Shown piece after piece: positions 22,724 to 32,564 of a stretch of 64,000 nucleotides of DNA; position 1 is the first letter of the stretch; every line of letters starts with the position of its first letter. Origin of the DNA: Coriolopsis trogii (lineage: Eukaryota; Basidiomycota; Agaricomycetes; Polyporales; Polyporaceae); NCBI GenBank assembly GCA_020543525.1, contig JAHYIO010000039.1:682001-746000 (forward strand), in the 5' to 3' direction. The position numbers and the translations under genes are program-made. The notes under the pieces were generated by a model. The model did not search any database and was not told the DNA's origin. It worked only from the letters and a program-made list of their open reading frames with translations.

Positions 22724-23093
22724 CTTCCAAAGCCCGAACCAATAGGGCTGCTCAATTCTGTCTGCTTGCTCAGATTCCTGCTTATCAGCTCAAAGCCAGG
22801 TTGCTGAGGGCCTGTGTCTGCCATGCTTGTCTTTGACAGAGAGATCCTCTTGTGGACTCAAATCGCCAGGCCGCGAGGTGCTGCATTCCGGCTCGGCCCA
22901 CGTTCGGCCCGGTGCACAATTCACCAGCGCTCACAGCCCAGCCATGCAAGTTACCATTCAGCACATGGAGGAGAGCACAGTGATTAATCAACCAAGGCTA
23001 GCATACGTTCGAGGTGAGAGTTGATATAGGAATGTTGCATGCAAGCAGCATTGACAGTCATGCCACCGCACTATTACTGCAACAGATGGGTCA

Positions 23094-23273
23094 CCGCGCG
23101 GTCCATGTGATTGTACCATCGTGAAGACTGCGCGGTCCATGTGACTGTAGCATTGTGGAGACCGCGCGGTGCTGGCCACCAGAACCCCGCTATTACCGCG
23201 CGGTGCACAAGCTAGAGTACCACTTATGGCACCGCGCGGGACATTGCGCTGACATGTGCAGAGGGCCGCGCGG
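23094..23273. repeat. CCGCGCGG array R2 (6 sites)
   Basis: Sites at 23094, 23128 (CTGCGCGG), 23162, 23196, 23232 and 23266; spacing mostly 34. The first two spacers are near copies (both start TCCATGTGA), again pointing to duplication of a 34-bp unit. Confidence 0.9.
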
Positions 23274-23629
23274 CCCACTTGTGTACATACTTCGGGCTCA
23301 ATGACAGATCTTGCTTTTGATCGGCAATAACTTGACAATATTTAGACCCCAGAGTACCTACAACTCCAAGTCATTGTAATTCGCACCCAACGCACGGTCC
23401 GGTGGCTGCATATGCTCAGGGGAAATTTGAGGCCCAGGGGAGCACCGCTCGGCTCGGATGAGAAGTCACCTGCCAGGATGCCGTTCAGCCGGTTCTACAG
23501 GTCATCATGCTTGTCAGCAGTTTGGTAGTGAGTACCACCTGAACTCACGCTCCCAGGGGCTCCTTGATGACTGAGATGGAGGCCGGCGAGCTCAGTCTGA
23601 CAAAGCAGGGCTGGAACAGTGTGAGCGGA

Positions 23630-23772
23630 CCGCGCGGTACGGATGGACATGACCCATGGGAGGCCGCGCGGATCGGTCACATAGTAGCCACACCCGGCCG
23701 CGCGTTTCAATGTAAAGATTTGCAGCCAACCTCCGTGCGGTACAGGCAGCCGGATGTTGAACGACCGCGCGG
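23630..23772. repeat. CCGCGCGG array R3 (5 sites)
   Basis: Sites at 23630, 23664, 23698 (CCGCGCGT), 23733 (CCGTGCGG) and 23765; spacing 34, 34, 35, 32. Confidence 0.85.
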
Positions 23773-24206
23773 CACACAAATGTATTCCCGGGTCGGGTCG
23801 CATTTACTTGTCGCACTGCCGACAGCAGTATTGTGCTCGGCCCAGCTTGGCCTGACCGCCGCTGGCTTTGGTTTGGAATGAGGTGCCCTCTACCCTGAGA
23901 CAAGGTAAATTGAGTTATAAGCCATGCTTCAGTGGGCTGGGCTTCGGTCCAATCTATCGCCTCGGGCCAGCGGGAGAGTCGCGCATGAGAGAGGGCGTCT
24001 AAGGGGACGGAAAGTGGCATATCCCAGCCGATTAGGTTTTTGTACCAACCGGGCGAGCTGCGCCACATGGATGGTCGCTTGACCCAGTTTAAATACAGAG
24101 TAAAGGTCAATCAATGGCAGCTTACGGGATTGAGACTTTACAACCTAGCCTAGGTAGATACACGCCCGACGGCTGCGCAGACCGCATTGCAGTGTATTAT
24201 GTCGGA

Positions 24207-24351
24207 CCGCGCGGGACAGAATAACCAGGATGTGCGACATCCGCGCGGCACAGCGACAAAGGGTTTTTGTGCATCCCGCGCGGATCATCGGTGCGGTCTC
24301 ACCAGCCCACCGCGCGGTACTGTGACTACCATCCGGCCAACCCCCGCGCGG
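24207..24351. repeat. CCGCGCGG array R4 (5 sites)
   Basis: Exact sites at 24207, 24241, 24276, 24310 and 24344; spacing 34, 35, 34, 34. Confidence 0.9.
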
Positions 24352-24585
24352 CTCATTGAATAACCATCTTCCAATGCCGCTCGGTTCACTGACCTGACTA
24401 TGGCTGGATCTTTTCCCAGCTTTGACATACCTCTCTAGAGGTCTATAACACTACACCAACCCTCCCGGTTTTGGTACAATACCAGTGGACCGTTTAAGCC
24501 GCCAAAGAAGCCCGTAGAGGGAGTGTGGGATCGCATCCGGGTCGGCTGGTGCACCCGCGGTTCGGTTGGTGCAGTGGGCAGGCAG

Positions 24586-24763
24586 CCGCGCGGAACGCAG
24601 TGTACTGCTTTATACCGAGCCGCGCGGTGCACCAATCCCAGAGATGACACCGACCGCGCGGCTCGGACACCCAAAGTCAGGGTGAAGCCCGCGCGGAACA
24701 CCATATCGGGCTCGCCGTCGGGCCGCGCGGTACTCCTCGCACCACATGGCCAACTCCGCGCGG
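24586..24763. repeat. CCGCGCGG array R5 (6 sites)
   Basis: Exact sites at 24586, 24620, 24654, 24689, 24723 and 24756; spacing 34, 34, 35, 34, 33. Mirrors L2, where two of the six have decayed to CTGCGCGG. Confidence 0.9.
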
Positions 24764-25301
24764 GTCACCGGACCACCATCTCCAATGCCGCTCGGTTCGC
24801 CATCCTGACCATAGTTGTATATTATTTCCCACTCAACACCCGCTTCCACAGGTCCCAAACGCTATGCCAGGACCCATATGCTCCGACGAACACAGGCCGT
24901 CCGTCCGAGCCGCCAAAGTAGCCGGCTGGCGAACCGCAACCCGACCCCTTACCCCCATCCCCCACCGCCCACACCGCCTTGCACAGGCCCCATATGCCCT
25001 CTAAACCACACCTCCCAGCATGGGAGTAGCCTCCATAACTCGCCCAAGGCGTCCGGACCCATCCACCTGCCTCCCGGCCCACAAGCCGCCACCCGGTCCC
25101 CCTGCCCGGACCGCTCCAACTCACCGTTTCACCCCTCGTGTTGCTTTAATACGCCCGGTAAACGTTGCATTGTCACTCACAGTGCCTACAGGGACTATGC
25201 AGGCAAATACAGACAGTCTACGACCACAGAACACGTCCAGATCGCTCATAACACGGTCCCCCTACCCCGGACCACCACCCGATCACTCACCCATACCCGG
25301 T

Positions 25302-25380
25302 CCGCGCGGCTCACCATTATGCCTCCCGGCCGACCACCCGCGCGGAACACCCCCCAGGTTCCCACGACCCGACCGCGCGG
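25302..25380. repeat. CCGCGCGG array R6 (3 sites)
   Basis: Exact sites at 25302, 25338 and 25373. Mirrors L1. Confidence 0.9.
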
Positions 25381-25505
25381 CGCCGCGTGCCACGCCCACA
25401 CAGTGCATTTGCACCGCCGAGGGACACAGCATACAGTATATTCTTACTGAATGGGCTGGTTCTTCAAGATGATTACTCGGAGTATCAAACACCGTCTTCA
25501 CTCAC

Positions 25506-25563
25506 CAACTTGAGCGGCAGATCAAAAACAATACCCCTCAATGTGGAGGAAGCCATCTGATGC
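25506..25563 (-). pseudogene. Kinase-like member B/C, exon 1
   Basis: The minus strand reads a degraded family exon 1 (TLRGIVFDLPLKL against relatives' LKARGIVLGYDLKR), followed at 25,505 by a GTGAGT donor. The intron continues 41 nt to the KDZ insertion. Sequence upstream of TLRG no longer matches the family's PPEW..NHP block in one frame, so decay had begun here too. Confidence 0.65.
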
Positions 25564-25736
25564 ATTGAGCTCCGACCCGACTCGCCAGGCGGCCCGAGTG
25601 GGCTGCTTCCGAGCCGCTCAGGAAGGTGACAGAGATCGGATCCGCAGGCCAAACAATCATCACTACACGGATCAATGCACATCGAGCATATAGTACTAAT
25701 ACATGCTCAGCAGTGAGTATCAGTGAAAAAGCCATT

Positions 25737-26863
25737 CTACTGACGTTTGGACTCATTGCGTGGACTCCGCCACAACAACCAATCCCCAACCCTGCGCCCA
25801 AACGCTGCAAATTTGACAAGGAACAACACCACCTGAACAACTCGCCGTGCAGTGCGCGCCGTCGGACGGCAATGACAGATCCCGGTACATCCGCGCTCCT
25901 TGCCAATCATCCACTTCACCAATCTATCTGCCACCCAGTCGCGGTGCCGTGTCTCATCATCGTAGACTGTCTACCAAGTCCGGACTGTGTGTCAGCTGGT
26001 AAAAATGGCGAGGCGGAGTCAAGTGCTTACATATAGAGTGGAATCAAACATGTCGCCAACGCAATACATGTCCCATGAGTAGGGGTCAAACCGCTTCATG
26101 CCGAGCGGTGGCTCGGTGGCTGTCACCGGTAAGTCTACGGCAGTTTGACGGCCGGGCCCTTTGGGATATTGAGCTGACCGCTCGTAGTCAATCAGATACA
26201 CCCTTCCTGTTTTGAGACCTTTTAGTTCAGGGAACCACTTGACGGTTTTCTCCTCTGCCCACAGGATGTTTCTTGGATACATGTCCTAGCACAGGCGTCA
26301 GGACTCGTCCGACATGCTAATTAAAAATTATAGTGTACCATGTGCGCAATGCGCAACGAATGAAGGAATTCAACGCCCTGTGCTCGACGTCGATCATGAG
26401 ACGGTAAATAATCTCGGCGCCAATTGAGTTTCCACGTACCTCGAGTACTTGTAAGAAGAAATCCAAGACAGAAGCAAGGTCCCATTCGCTACAGAGAAAG
26501 ACAGGATTGCTGAGAAGAGGCATCACAAGGACAGAGCTGTCTTTGTAGACGATGGGAAGAGTATGGTTCCGTCGAGCATTGCTGTGGCGAAGGAGTTGGT
26601 CGTAGAACGCCGCTTCCGTACCTCTATCGTCGAGAATCTTAACAGCGTATGGTGGTTTGTTTCTCATCATTTGCGATGTCCGCCATACATTGCCCTGAAA
26701 AGCAAACGGAAGGATGAGCTCGGATCGTCACAGGCACGGGATTTCAGCTGACTAGCTTGAGCTCTTCACCGAGTAGAATATCCCTCGACTTTAGAGCAGG
26801 GTGATTCCTAACCCACTCCGGCGGAACTGCACCATCGACTAGTGTTATCTCCTGTCCGTGCAT
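25737..26863 (-). CDS. Kinase-like protein, family member D
   Basis: Start ATG 26863 (MHGQEITLVDGAVPPEW). Exon 2 has YAVKIL and AAFYDQL with the RRNHTLPIVYKDS signature shared with the 28,626 and 43,387 copies. Exon 3 is GVEFLHSLRIAHM. Exon 4 starts DMYPRN and contains VYLIDYERS and WDMYCVG. Exon 5 ends with RGCTGICHCRPTARTARRV, a hydrophobic helix and a basic tail. Lysine, glutamate, HxD, Asn and the DFG-equivalent Asp are all present, so it may be active. It is head-to-head with the partner gene at 27,347. Confidence 0.75.
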
Positions 26864-27346
26864 CGCGGTGAACAAGTAGTAAGTGGTTGCTGTCCGATTG
26901 TCGTGGACGAGCGCTCGACTGGATGAGGGGAGAGCGGAGTGAGCTTGGTTGATGTTGGCGCTGCTTATGTACGTATTGAATTGATGGCGCTGCCGGGCCG
27001 GAAGCACGCCGGCGCAAGGGCCTAACGGTTCTTGCTCACAATGACCATCGTCATGTCTTTTGTTTTCCGTTTCTAGGATCCTAGCTCTTATTGTTCTTTC
27101 CACCTCGATGTGCGTACTATAAATCCGCTCGTTTGCTAACACTCGTACTCCAAGCCTTCGCAGCACCCGAACCGCGAACGCCGCACCCACTCACGCCGGA
27201 GTCCTACCTCCTTTAGTCTTCACTGTTCGCTGTCACGACGTGAGTGACCACTTGCTCAGTACAATCCACACCGCGAAGAATACTAAAGCTCACTTCGACT
27301 ACGTAGGGGCGTGTCGCTGTTGCGTCCAACCGAGCCACCAGTCAGC
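26864..27346. promoter_or_regulatory. Divergent promoter, kinase-like D and partner S1
   Basis: A 483-bp gap between divergent starts, one of three such gaps in the window. No motif could be picked out by eye. Confidence 0.45.
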
Positions 27347-27887
27347 ATGAATCCTGAGGACCGTATCGATCCAGATGGTGCGTATCATATATCCTACCTG
27401 ATTGCAATGGATCTGAGTGCCGTATAGCCGAGCAAATCATCATACGTGAGCTGCAAGCACTGGCCAACTTGGATCCCGCCATCAAGCTACCGGACCACCT
27501 CTTCATGAATGTGGCCGACCCGAAGCGTCCTATCTATATCAAGTACAGACCTGACGTAGAGTACTACATCTACAAAGAGAACTTCACGGGCATCCATTCT
27601 CCCCCTTGCCGTATTGGCATATCGATACTATTCACCAAGCCCGCTGTAATGGCCCGCAAGTTATACTTGTATAACACCCAGGCGGTCGGTCTTCAGAAGT
27701 CCAAGGAGGCGTGGGCCATAGGGATTCGGCTTCTGATTGACTCAAACTTTTCCACCACTTACGGCGGTTTCGGGATTGATGCGCAGACCGGCACGATCTG
27801 GGTACCGCCGAAGGAGGCTGATGCTAAAGTGAGTGACACCTTGTTGCCTCCTCCGCATGACGAAAGTGTATTGACCTCGTACAGTAA
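27347..27887 (+). CDS. Partner protein S1 (small family paired with kinase-like genes)
   Basis: Start ATG 27347 (MNPEDRIDPD), a 50-nt intron, then AEQIIIRELQALANLDPAIKL, DHLFMN, YYIYKENFTGIH, RIGISILFTKP and FGIDAQTGTIWVPP. Splicing the GTGAGT at about 27,831 to the acceptor at 27,884 gives an immediate TAA, so the protein ends a few residues after WVPP, like its sister at 30,254. Without that splice the frame runs to 28,023. About 140 residues, no signal peptide or membrane segment, family not recognised. Read divergently from kinase-like D. Confidence 0.7.
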
Positions 27888-28239
27888 TTCAGCCGGCAAA
27901 GATGCAGGGCATGCACGCGCGAATCGGCCAGCTCGAATCAATGATTGGACTTACCACAAGGCTCAACTCGAAGCGCTTTGTTACAATCTGCGCCTGTCTG
28001 CATATGCAGTATCGGCCCGTTAGATCTGTGTGCGCACTATCACGATGCGCGTTTCTCAGCATTTGTCCACAGTTCTGTACAGCAGTCTCGTAGTTGTATC
28101 GATCAAGCGCAAGCCATTCAAACGTGTGCCTGGATGTGTAGTAGCATTGCGCACAGTGAGACATACATACCCCAAATGAGACAGCGTCGTCTTCATTGGG
28201 GCACCACAATAATAACGCTTGCTGAATCATCACACTCCA

Positions 28240-28360
28240 AGTCGTTCAATAAGTCGACGAAAGCTCTCGCGCACCGATGGACGACAGCGACACGTACAGC
28301 CGCGTTCGTTGCCTATGATCCACTTGACGATCCACTTGACCACGCGGTCAACTAGCCAGG
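28240..28360 (-). pseudogene. Kinase-like tail fragment
   Basis: The minus strand reads WLVDRVVKWIVKWIIGNERGCTCRCRP, the family exon 5 with an internal duplication of VKWI and a shortened cysteine motif. No other exons are present. Confidence 0.65.
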
Positions 28361-28404
28361 GCCGAGATCGCCAGAAGTAAGCCGTCTATTCATACAGGAT
28401 GACC

Positions 28405-28490
28405 GCAAGCCTGTCGGAACACCTGTGCATCCACGCTCCTCCCCAATAATCCACCTCATGAGACGATCAGCCAGTCGCCGACTCCAATAG
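28405..28490 (-). pseudogene. Kinase-like tail fragment
   Basis: The minus strand reads RLADRLMRWIIGEERGCTGV and then leaves the family. A second exon-5-only relic next to the first. Confidence 0.6.
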
Positions 28491-28625
28491 GTCCAGACGG
28501 ACGGCTGAAGCATCCAAATGGGCTGCCACGGGTGATGAGTCTATGTAGTGTGGCAACAAAGGCGGCTCTGCTCGACTATGGCAATGGAACAGTCTCAGCG
28601 TATTGCTGCATTCTCATCGTCATAG

Positions 28626-29730
28626 CTATTGCAGAACGTTGCATTCTTCCCTAGAAACCTGCCGAAGCAACCAGTTTCTTAGCCTACCCCCGAACGCAGC
28701 TATCTGCACGAATGACAACACAATCTGTACCACCCGGCGCGCTGTGCGGGCTGTCGGACGGCAGCGACAGACCCCTGTACAGCCACGCTCGTTGCCAATG
28801 ATCCACCTGACCAATCTATCGGCCACCCAGTGCCGTGAGCGACCATGATAGACTGTCTGTGAATGAGCAACGCAATGTCAGCCAATACACAGCAAGAACG
28901 GCGTCGGGTACATACACGCATGGTGATATCAAACATATCGCCGACGCAGTACATATCCCACGAGTAGGGATCGAAGCTCTTCATGCCAAGCGGAGGCTCA
29001 GTTGCCGTCACGGGTAAGGCTACCGCACATTGATGGCCGGGGCCGTTGGGAAAGTGGGCTGACCGCTCATAGTCGATGATGTAAACCCGTCCCGCTTTGA
29101 GACTCTCGAGGTGAGGGAACCACTTCACCTCTCGCTCACGGGCCCACAAGATGTTCCTTGCGTACATGTCCTAATGAAGTGCATCATAACTCGACACGCT
29201 AATCAAAAAAGAGCAGAAACGTACCATGTGCGCAATATGCAATGAGTGCAGAAACTCGATCCCCTATTGACCATGCTGGTATGAGGTGAGCGATACTGAA
29301 ACTGACAGAGGATAGACGTGCCTCGAGTACTTGGAGAAAAAAGCCCAGGAGCGTGGCGAGATCCCAGTCAATGCAGAAGTAAACTGGGTCGCTGAGGGCC
29401 GGCGCTATCAAGATGGAGCTGTCCTTGTATACGATAGGAAGGGTGTGGTTCGTTCGAACACCGCTGTGGCGAAGGAGTTCGTCGTAGAACGCTCCTTCCG
29501 TGCCAAGCTCATCAAGAACTTTGACGGCATATGGAGGTCTGTTTGTGATCTCTTCAAGAGTACGCCAGACACATCCCTGTGGTTCAGAGGCAATGGGGTG
29601 AGCTTGACAATCTAGCATGGAGCTTCAGCACACTCACTCTCTTGAGGTCTTCGCCGAGGACAATATTCCTCGACAGCAGAGCAGGATGATTCGCGACCCA
29701 CTCAGGCGGGAGCAGGTCTCCGTCATACAT
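28626..29730 (-). CDS. Kinase-like protein, family member E
   Basis: Start ATG 29730 (MYDGDLLPPEWVANHPALLSRNIVLGEDLKR without break). Exon 2 has YAVKVL and GAFYDEL. Exon 3 is GIEFLHSLHIAHM. Exon 4 is DMYARN with VYIIDYERS and WDMYCVG. The tail is RGCTGVCRCRPTARTARRV plus a hydrophobic helix. All catalytic positions are intact. Sister of member D, and likewise head-to-head with a partner gene (30,254), so the two pairs look like a tandem duplication of a two-gene unit. Confidence 0.75.
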
Positions 29731-30253
29731 CAACACTGTGTGCCAGAGTATGGATCAGTAGTGAGTAGTTGAAAACCCTTGACTGAGCGCTGGACTCCGA
29801 GGAGGCAAGGAACGAACTTGACATGCTTACGTACGTGTGTTTGTTCGGGGCTACCGGGCCGAAGTCGCTCTGGGCGTTGCTCCGAGTCGCGCCCAGCGCT
29901 GTTCCTTGTTCTGTTCACTGTACTTATTGGCCATCGTCACGTCTGCTGCTCTCCGTTTCTGGCGATTATCCTCTTCGTAATAAGGTGGTTACTCCGATTT
30001 GCGTATGTATAGGTCTGTGGTCTGATTTAGGCCTTCGCAGTATCCAAACCGTGAACGCGCCCGTCAGGCCGTCGGCAGCTTCGGGATACTACCTGCAACC
30101 TAAAAGTCCTGACCTGTCCCGCATTCGCTACCTGATACATATAAGTGAGTGGAAATATGCTCGGATCTGCCAGGACGACGTACAACTCCAACTTATCCTC
30201 GCTTTGTAGCAGCTTTGTGACGTCCACCTGCGCTGAAACGCATCTCGGTCATC
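29731..30253. promoter_or_regulatory. Divergent promoter, kinase-like E and partner S2
   Basis: A 523-bp gap between divergent starts. It contains no gene. Confidence 0.45.
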
Positions 30254-30734
30254 ATGAGTTCCGATGCGGCCTCTCTCGACCCGAATGGTATGTGCGCTAA
30301 GTATTCCATGCATACAACACAAGGCTAATCGCTCCATAGTCGCGAACATCATTATTCGCGAACTACAAGCGCTCGCCGACTTGGATCCCACCATCCAACT
30401 GCCAGACGAGCTGTTCATGAACAGAGCCGAACCTAAGGACCCTGTTCCTATTCGAGATAGGCCAGGCGTGGAGTATTACATTACCAAAGAGAACTTTACG
30501 GGCATCCACATACCCCCTGACCGCATCGGCATCATGATACGGTTCACAAAGCCAGCTGAGTTGAAACGCAAGATATTCTTATACGAAACCAAGGCGGTCC
30601 CGCTGCAGAAAGCCAAGGACGCGTGGAGGGTCGCGATAAATCTTCTGCTCGACTCCACCTTCTCCATTACCTCCAGCAGTTATGGCATTGACGCTAGGAC
30701 CGGCACGATCTGGGTCCCGCCGGAGAAGCCCTAG
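30254..30734 (+). CDS. Partner protein S2
   Basis: Start ATG 30254 (MSSDAASLDPN), a 51-nt intron, then VANIIIRELQALADLDPTIQL, DELFMN, YYITKENFTGIHIPPDRIGI, KRKIFLYETKAV and YGIDARTGTIWVPP, with TAG at 30734. Clearly homologous to S1, with the same first-intron position. About 142 residues and soluble. Function unknown; its repeated neighbour is a kinase-like gene. Confidence 0.75.
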
Positions 30735-31265
30735 GCTTCAGTGAGTGATAATCCGTTGCCCGACACATCACCTTGCGAAAATGTATTGACTTGTACATCA
30801 CTCTGGCCCACAGAGATCGAGTTGCAGGCGTGAATGGGTCAGTGTGCATGAATTGTCAGGATGTCAATACTCAACAAGTACTACATCGTCGAAATCGGCG
30901 CCTCTTCATGTGCAGAACGACTCCGCATGGATCCGACGAAGAGGAAGCGTGCGCGACTGTGAGCATTCGTCGGCAGTCCTGTACACTAGTCTCATACTTA
31001 TATTGATTAGCGCAAATGTATCACAGCTTTCAAGTGGGATTCTGACAGCGTCGTGAAACAACAGACACCTGTGCCTCGTGTGTGCAGTAGCGTTGCACAG
31101 CCCGTGAGCACGCATATCCCCACTGAGACTATCAGTAGTGAAAGCCCCTCGTATCGCAGCGAACATACGGTACCGTTCTTGCGAAACGAGACTGGACTGG
31201 ACAGTCCATAGTTATTCGGATCGGCCGCCTGCACTCCTCCGAGTGAGTTACTCGATCATTGACCA

Positions 31266-31625
31266 CTACCACACGTGCATACAGCGCAATCCGGCATACA
31301 CACTGTGCAGTCCGCGCTGCCAGTGACTGACGGCAGCGACAGAACACCAGTATGCACGCTCATTGCCCATAGTCCACTCAACTTGACGAGGTATCACAAA
31401 GAGAAGCTGCACTGGCTGCCCACGCGCCACATACACGTGATGTTGCGGACGACGATGCCGACGCAGTACATGTCCCAAACGTTAGGGGTCGAGCTCGCGC
31501 GTGCTGACATCCCGCCCGTCAAAGAGGTCCGTAAGGTCTGCCTACGGGAGACAAGAATAGTCGTTCGACGGCGCGTTGACGACCAGGACCCGCAGGGCAA
31601 CGAACGTTGCATCCGTAGTCAAAGA
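31266..31625 (-). pseudogene. Kinase-like member F, frameshifted relic
   Basis: Minus-strand pieces of exons 4-5 survive in different frames: DYG..PAGPGRQRAV, then PNVWDMYCVGIV, then VEWTMGNERA. The tail cysteine motif is lost to a frameshift. N-terminal exons are not detectable upstream. Confidence 0.7.
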
Positions 31626-31899
31626 TGCGCAATCTATGGGGTACTGGTTTTCCACAGTTACAGTCTCCATACCATACTCAGCCCTGTGGCCCAATCAATG
31701 ACGGTGGCGAGGTCTATACAAGTTTGTGCACTTACTCTCTTCAGCATGGCAACGACAATGATATGACTCGCCTTCAATATGGAATAATCTTCAAGCCATA
31801 CAGCCTTGATGCTACAGGGGTTTCAAAACTGGTCAGTCGTCGTGGCATCTTGCAACAGTGCACTGAGCTGACTCAGAGTTGAGGTTGAGTGGGGTCAGA

Positions 31900-32564
31900 C
31901 ACGTGTGGCCCCAGGGAGTAGGAGCGATCCTCAACTTAAGGTGGAAGGCCGGGAACACGCTGGAGGCGTTGTTACTCATTTGGGGTGATCGATGTATGTG
32001 TTGAAGTCTTGAACTTTTTTTTTGCTATCCTCGTCTATTGTCCTTGAGGCAGCGTCCTATGGTAGGCAAAAGTCTTGAACTTGATCACGAATTCGAAGAT
32101 ACGGCAGACTCAGTCGAGCATTGGCTGGGGACAGTGATGGTTTACGTAACAACGATCACGACGTTTTCCTGACGTCATGTCTGGGTTAGGGTCAATGCAG
32201 ACATCGACAAGTTACAGCCTGGCTCAGTGGCTGACCTCGTCGCTCATCCTCATTGACATCGCCAACACTCTGTCTCATCCTCATCTGCCACAAATAACCA
32301 CATTGGCTACGTTTCTAGTCTGGCTTGGCATGGAAACACGACGACATACGGGGCCTGGAGTGCCCCAACGGCCTCGTCCCCACAACTCCACCTCGCGTCT
32401 TGGGATAGTGTCATAGGTGGATGTGCTGCGACCGTACATAATTGCTCGTCACAACATGAACCAAGCGTCAATGACCTCCCCCAACTCCCACTCGCTCATC
32501 CCTAACTCCCACAATTCTCAAGAATTGAATACGCTCATTCACACACTGTCGTCGACGGCCTTTC
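31900..32564. other. Intergenic, 5' of the Mug190-like gene
   Basis: No supported gene. Contains a TTTTTTTTT run near 32,015 and presumably the promoter of the downstream gene. Confidence 0.5.

Larger units (their letters stand above)
5599..25459. mobile_element. KDZ-class DNA transposon with TET/JBP dioxygenase (19.9 kb)
   Basis: The borders are set by three observations. TTCTT is duplicated at 5594-5598 and 25460-25464. The ends match as inverted repeats (CCACTCGATTCAATAG against CCAGCCCATTCAGTAAG). Removing the element restores a normal 66-nt intron 1 of a kinase-like gene. Inverted arms of about 0.94 kb are roughly 97% alike by eye. The interior encodes a KDZ transposase, a TET/JBP dioxygenase and four accessory proteins. 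Non-coding flanks of about 1.9 kb (left) and 3.2 kb (right) carry phased CCGCGCGG arrays. KDZ elements carrying TET/JBP genes are known from basidiomycetes; this copy looks young and possibly complete. Confidence 0.9.
24525..25459 (-). repeat. Right terminal inverted repeat of KDZ element
   Basis: Inverse partner of 5599-6540, with the same proline-rich shadow frame on the complementary strand of each arm. Contains arrays R5 and R6. Confidence 0.9.

Noticed and set aside
22511..24763. CRISPR-like look of short palindromic repeats with regular unique spacers
   Set aside because: The repeat is only 8 bp, the organism is a fungus, no cas-like genes exist, and some spacers are duplicated with the repeat. 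It is an iteron-type array.
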